DNA of 43,312 bases from Marisimplicoccus sp964437815 (lineage in GTDB: Bacteria; Bacteroidota; Bacteroidia; Flavobacteriales; Flavobacteriaceae): positions 1 to 43,312 of the forward strand of contig CAYTIE010000008.1 of the NCBI GenBank assembly GCA_964437815.1, given 5' to 3'. The notes beneath the pieces were generated by a model. That model did no database searches. It was given only the letters and a program-made list of their open reading frames with translations, and was not told where the DNA came from. A program made the position numbers and the translations under genes. Below are positions 41,570 through 43,312 of this stretch, piece by piece (position 1 is the stretch's first letter; each line of letters opens with the position of its first letter).

Positions 41570-42634
41570 CTAAAATTCTAAAATTTTATCAAGTTTGATT
41601 CTAGTGAAAAAGTTATTTCTATAATTATCAGCTTCAAAAAATAATCCTATATCACCATTAGATAAAACTGTCATAGAAGAATAAGCTGCCTCCATTCTAT
41701 AAATAATTTTAGGAGCTGACCAAGAATTACCTTCATCCAAACTATACCTAATTACTAATTCTTTTCTTTCTTTTTTGTCATTAATATTAGATAGCAATAA
41801 AAAATTTTTAGTATTATAATTATATGTAATCAAGCTAGCATTGGATCCAGGATCAATTAAATCTATTTCTTTTTTTGAATTCCAAGTATTTCCAAAATCG
41901 GTTGAAATATGAGAGTATCTGTACCCTGAGTTATTTACTCTTGAATTTACCATCCAACTTCCATCTGAGAGTTCAATTATTTTTGATTCATCTCCTGGAA
42001 TAACAGGTGTTTTTGAAATAAACCATGTCTTTCCATTATCATTACTTCCAAAAACATGGGTTCCATTTTGAAGATTGACTAAGCAGTGTAAAAGGGTTCC
42101 ATCTTTTGCCTGAAAACCTCTACCAGAAGTGATAAATTTAAAGTCATTACTCCAGTTTTTTTTTGAAATTTGATTGGTAATATCAACCGGATCAGACCAT
42201 GATTTTCCATAATCACTTGATGAAATGTATTTAAGATAATATTTATCTTTTTCATCTATATGATTCATAAAATTAAAAAAAAGAAAAATTGTATTTGTTA
42301 CTTCATCAAAAATCATTGAAGGGTCAGAAGCAGACTTTCCTTTAGGGTAATCAACTATAGTCCTAATTTGAGTCCATGTGTTACCATTATCTAAACTCTT
42401 TCTCATTACAATATTTATATCATCGTTCCATTTCAAATCTCCACATGATGGAACTCTTTCATCAATAGCTACAATTAAATCTCCATTTGATGCAGTAATT
42501 ATTGAAGGTATTCTATAACAAGAAACTTCAGAGTTATGATCTGAATTAAACAGATTCATTAACTCATATTTATTCTGAGTGTACAACAAATTTGTTGAAA
42601 TAAATATATAAATTAAGAGACTACTGATTTTCAA
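41570..42634 (-). CDS. GH33 exo-alpha-sialidase
   Basis: A 354-residue secreted sialidase; signal peptide about 1-19. The RIP motif (CYRIPSI), the DER active-site block, the Tyr nucleophile region AAYSSMTVL and several Asp-boxes are visible: SLDNGNTW, SSDYGKSW, SNDNGKTW, STDFGNTW, SLDEGNSW. This is the six-blade propeller of GH33. It frees terminal sialic acids. Start is TTG at 42632-42634, since no in-frame ATG precedes the signal peptide. The aminotransferase stop is 25 bases upstream on the same strand. No sialic acid catabolism genes (nanA, nanE) are seen. Confidence 0.92.
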   Translation of the reverse strand: MKISSLLIYIFISTNLLYTQNKYELMNLFNSDHNSEVSCYRIPSIITASNGDLIVAIDERVPSCGDLKWNDDINIVMRKSLDNGNTWTQIRTIVDYPKGKSASDPSMIFDEVTNTIFLFFNFMNHIDEKDKYYLKYISSSDYGKSWSDPVDITNQISKKNWSNDFKFITSGRGFQAKDGTLLHCLVNLQNGTHVFGSNDNGKTWFISKTPVIPGDESKIIELSDGSWMVNSRVNNSGYRYSHISTDFGNTWNSKKEIDLIDPGSNASLITYNYNTKNFLLLSNINDKKERKELVIRYSLDEGNSWSAPKIIYRMEAAYSSMTVLSNGDIGLFFEADNYRNNFFTRIKLDKILEF

Positions 42635-42658
42635 ATTAATAATCTAATAGAGATTTGT

Positions 42659-43312
42659 TCATTTGCGGTAAATTTCTACCATTTTTACAATTCGTTTCGC
42701 TGCTGCATCTGCTGCAGAATAATCCTGTGAAAAGTTTAGTCGGATACTATCCATACAAGCTGGGTCAAATTCTGTTCCAGGCGTAACTATCACATTTGCC
42801 TGATAACGCAGTAAATGTATAAAAGTATATAGATCTACACGAAGGGGGGGTAGTTGTGGAAAAATATAGCTGCCAGCCTGTGGACTTGCTGTATAGATAT
42901 TAGCAGCCCTGAAAGTTTGTAGCAGTGCATCTCTTATTGATTCATGTTCCTGAATACGATTTTCCATCCAGCCTAAAGGTTCCTGAAACCAAGTATCAAG
43001 AACTGCTTGATTGTATCCTGCAGCACGCAAAGAAACAATTGCTTGAAGGGATTCCATTCTTTCAATCAATTTTGGTGTACCAAATGCAACTCCAAGGCGA
43101 AATCCGCTAAGAGATTCAGTTTTTGATGGCCCCATGATAGTAATAAGATTTTCAGGCTGAACATCACAAGAACGAAGATGAGTATAGTCTTCACCACTAT
43201 ATAACATTCTAGAGTACAATTGATCGACAATTACACTAACATCATGGATTGCTGCAAGATCTGCTATTTTGGTTATTGTAGTTTTTGAATAGACAAGACC
43301 TGTAGGATTATT
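42659..43312 (-). CDS. class I/II PLP-dependent aminotransferase, cut by window edge
   Basis: The C-terminal 217 residues of an aspartate aminotransferase-fold enzyme; the frame stays open to the last base, so the N terminus lies outside. Motifs: NPTGLVYSK at the edge, the PLP-Asp in VSVIVDQLYSRM, the Schiff-base Lys in MGPSKTESLSGFRLG, and the C-terminal Arg region SIRLNFS. Codon use is foreign: nine of about thirteen arginines are CGT/CGC/CGA, versus nearly all AGA elsewhere, and GC is visibly higher. Transfer from another phylum is likely; a sequence join artefact is the alternative. Substrate unknown. Confidence 0.88.
   Translation of the reverse strand, partial: NNPTGLVYSKTTITKIADLAAIHDVSVIVDQLYSRMLYSGEDYTHLRSCDVQPENLITIMGPSKTESLSGFRLGVAFGTPKLIERMESLQAIVSLRAAGYNQAVLDTWFQEPLGWMENRIQEHESIRDALLQTFRAANIYTASPQAGSYIFPQLPPLRVDLYTFIHLLRYQANVIVTPGTEFDPACMDSIRLNFSQDYSAADAAAKRIVKMVEIYRK

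Noticed and set aside
1..43312. CRISPR array, transposase, integrase or phage genes
   Set aside because: None found on reading both strands; the only perfect tandem repeat noticed is the 18-bp pair at 32094.

Overview
The window is a 43.3 kb chromosomal stretch from an AT-rich, tightly packed Bacteroidota genome, most likely a marine or other aquatic member of the Flavobacteriia. The evidence is: arginine coded almost entirely by AGA; many short intergenic gaps carrying the Bacteroidota -7 promoter element TAnnTTTG with no Shine-Dalgarno sequences; lipoproteins with the 'SC' lipobox style; and flavobacterial-type housekeeping genes (DUF151 nuclease with UVR tail, LpxK, KdtA, RuvC, LipA, the 65-aa 'membrane or secreted protein'). 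It carries about 42 protein genes, one tRNA-Leu(UAG), no rRNA, no CRISPR and no insertion sequence that I can see.

Region 1 (1-23.5 kb) is mostly core metabolism: deoxynucleoside kinase, K+-dependent membrane pyrophosphatase, pyruvate dehydrogenase E1 beta, a nuclease-thyA-folA-fabD run, a secreted amidohydrolase, a DegT sugar aminotransferase divergent from KdtA, secreted alkaline phosphatase plus a D-aminoacylase-like lipoprotein, tRNA-Leu, M20 peptidase, RuvC, an unusual Nramp-like transporter, LipA, LpxK, a Nif3-like protein, a coiled-coil protein that has lost its zinc ligands, glycosylasparaginase and an M48 protease. Convergent neighbours repeatedly share stop codons in a 4-bp TTAA or CTAA overlap.

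Region 2 (23.5-25.1 kb) is a small accessory patch: a TIGR00027-type methyltransferase with foreign arginine codon use, a GDPD-like tail fragment, a tiny Cys-rich ORF and an unrecognised 103-aa membrane protein.

Region 3 (25.1-33.4 kb) is the most coherent system: a nitrous oxide reduction operon of clade II (atypical) type on the minus strand. In transcription order it runs lipoprotein cytochrome c, membrane-anchored fasciclin protein, 2-Cys peroxiredoxin, NosZ (lipoprotein, all CuZ and CuA ligands present), NosB-like membrane protein, NosL copper chaperone lipoprotein, NosD, NosF ATPase, NosY permease. A Crp/Fnr-family regulator is divergent. In the 72-bp gap between them is a perfect ATGA-N6-TCAT inverted repeat centred about 41 bp upstream of the start site predicted from a perfect TAATTTTG -7 element of the nos operon. 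That is the classic class II FNR activation geometry. NosR is absent, as usual for clade II; the cytochrome c is the likely electron donor, and the fasciclin and peroxiredoxin genes are unexplained passengers or partners.

Region 4 (33.4-43.3 kb) holds a GDPD lipoprotein, DUF1543, a PLP-dependent threonine/serine dehydratase-like enzyme, a Tat-exported flavin amine oxidase, then a small glycan-degradation group: sulfatase lipoprotein, an unrecognised 464-aa lipoprotein, GH29 alpha-L-fucosidase and, on the other strand, a GH33 sialidase. No SusC/SusD pair is present. The right edge cuts a class I/II aminotransferase whose codon use (mostly CGN arginine) is clearly unlike the rest of the window.
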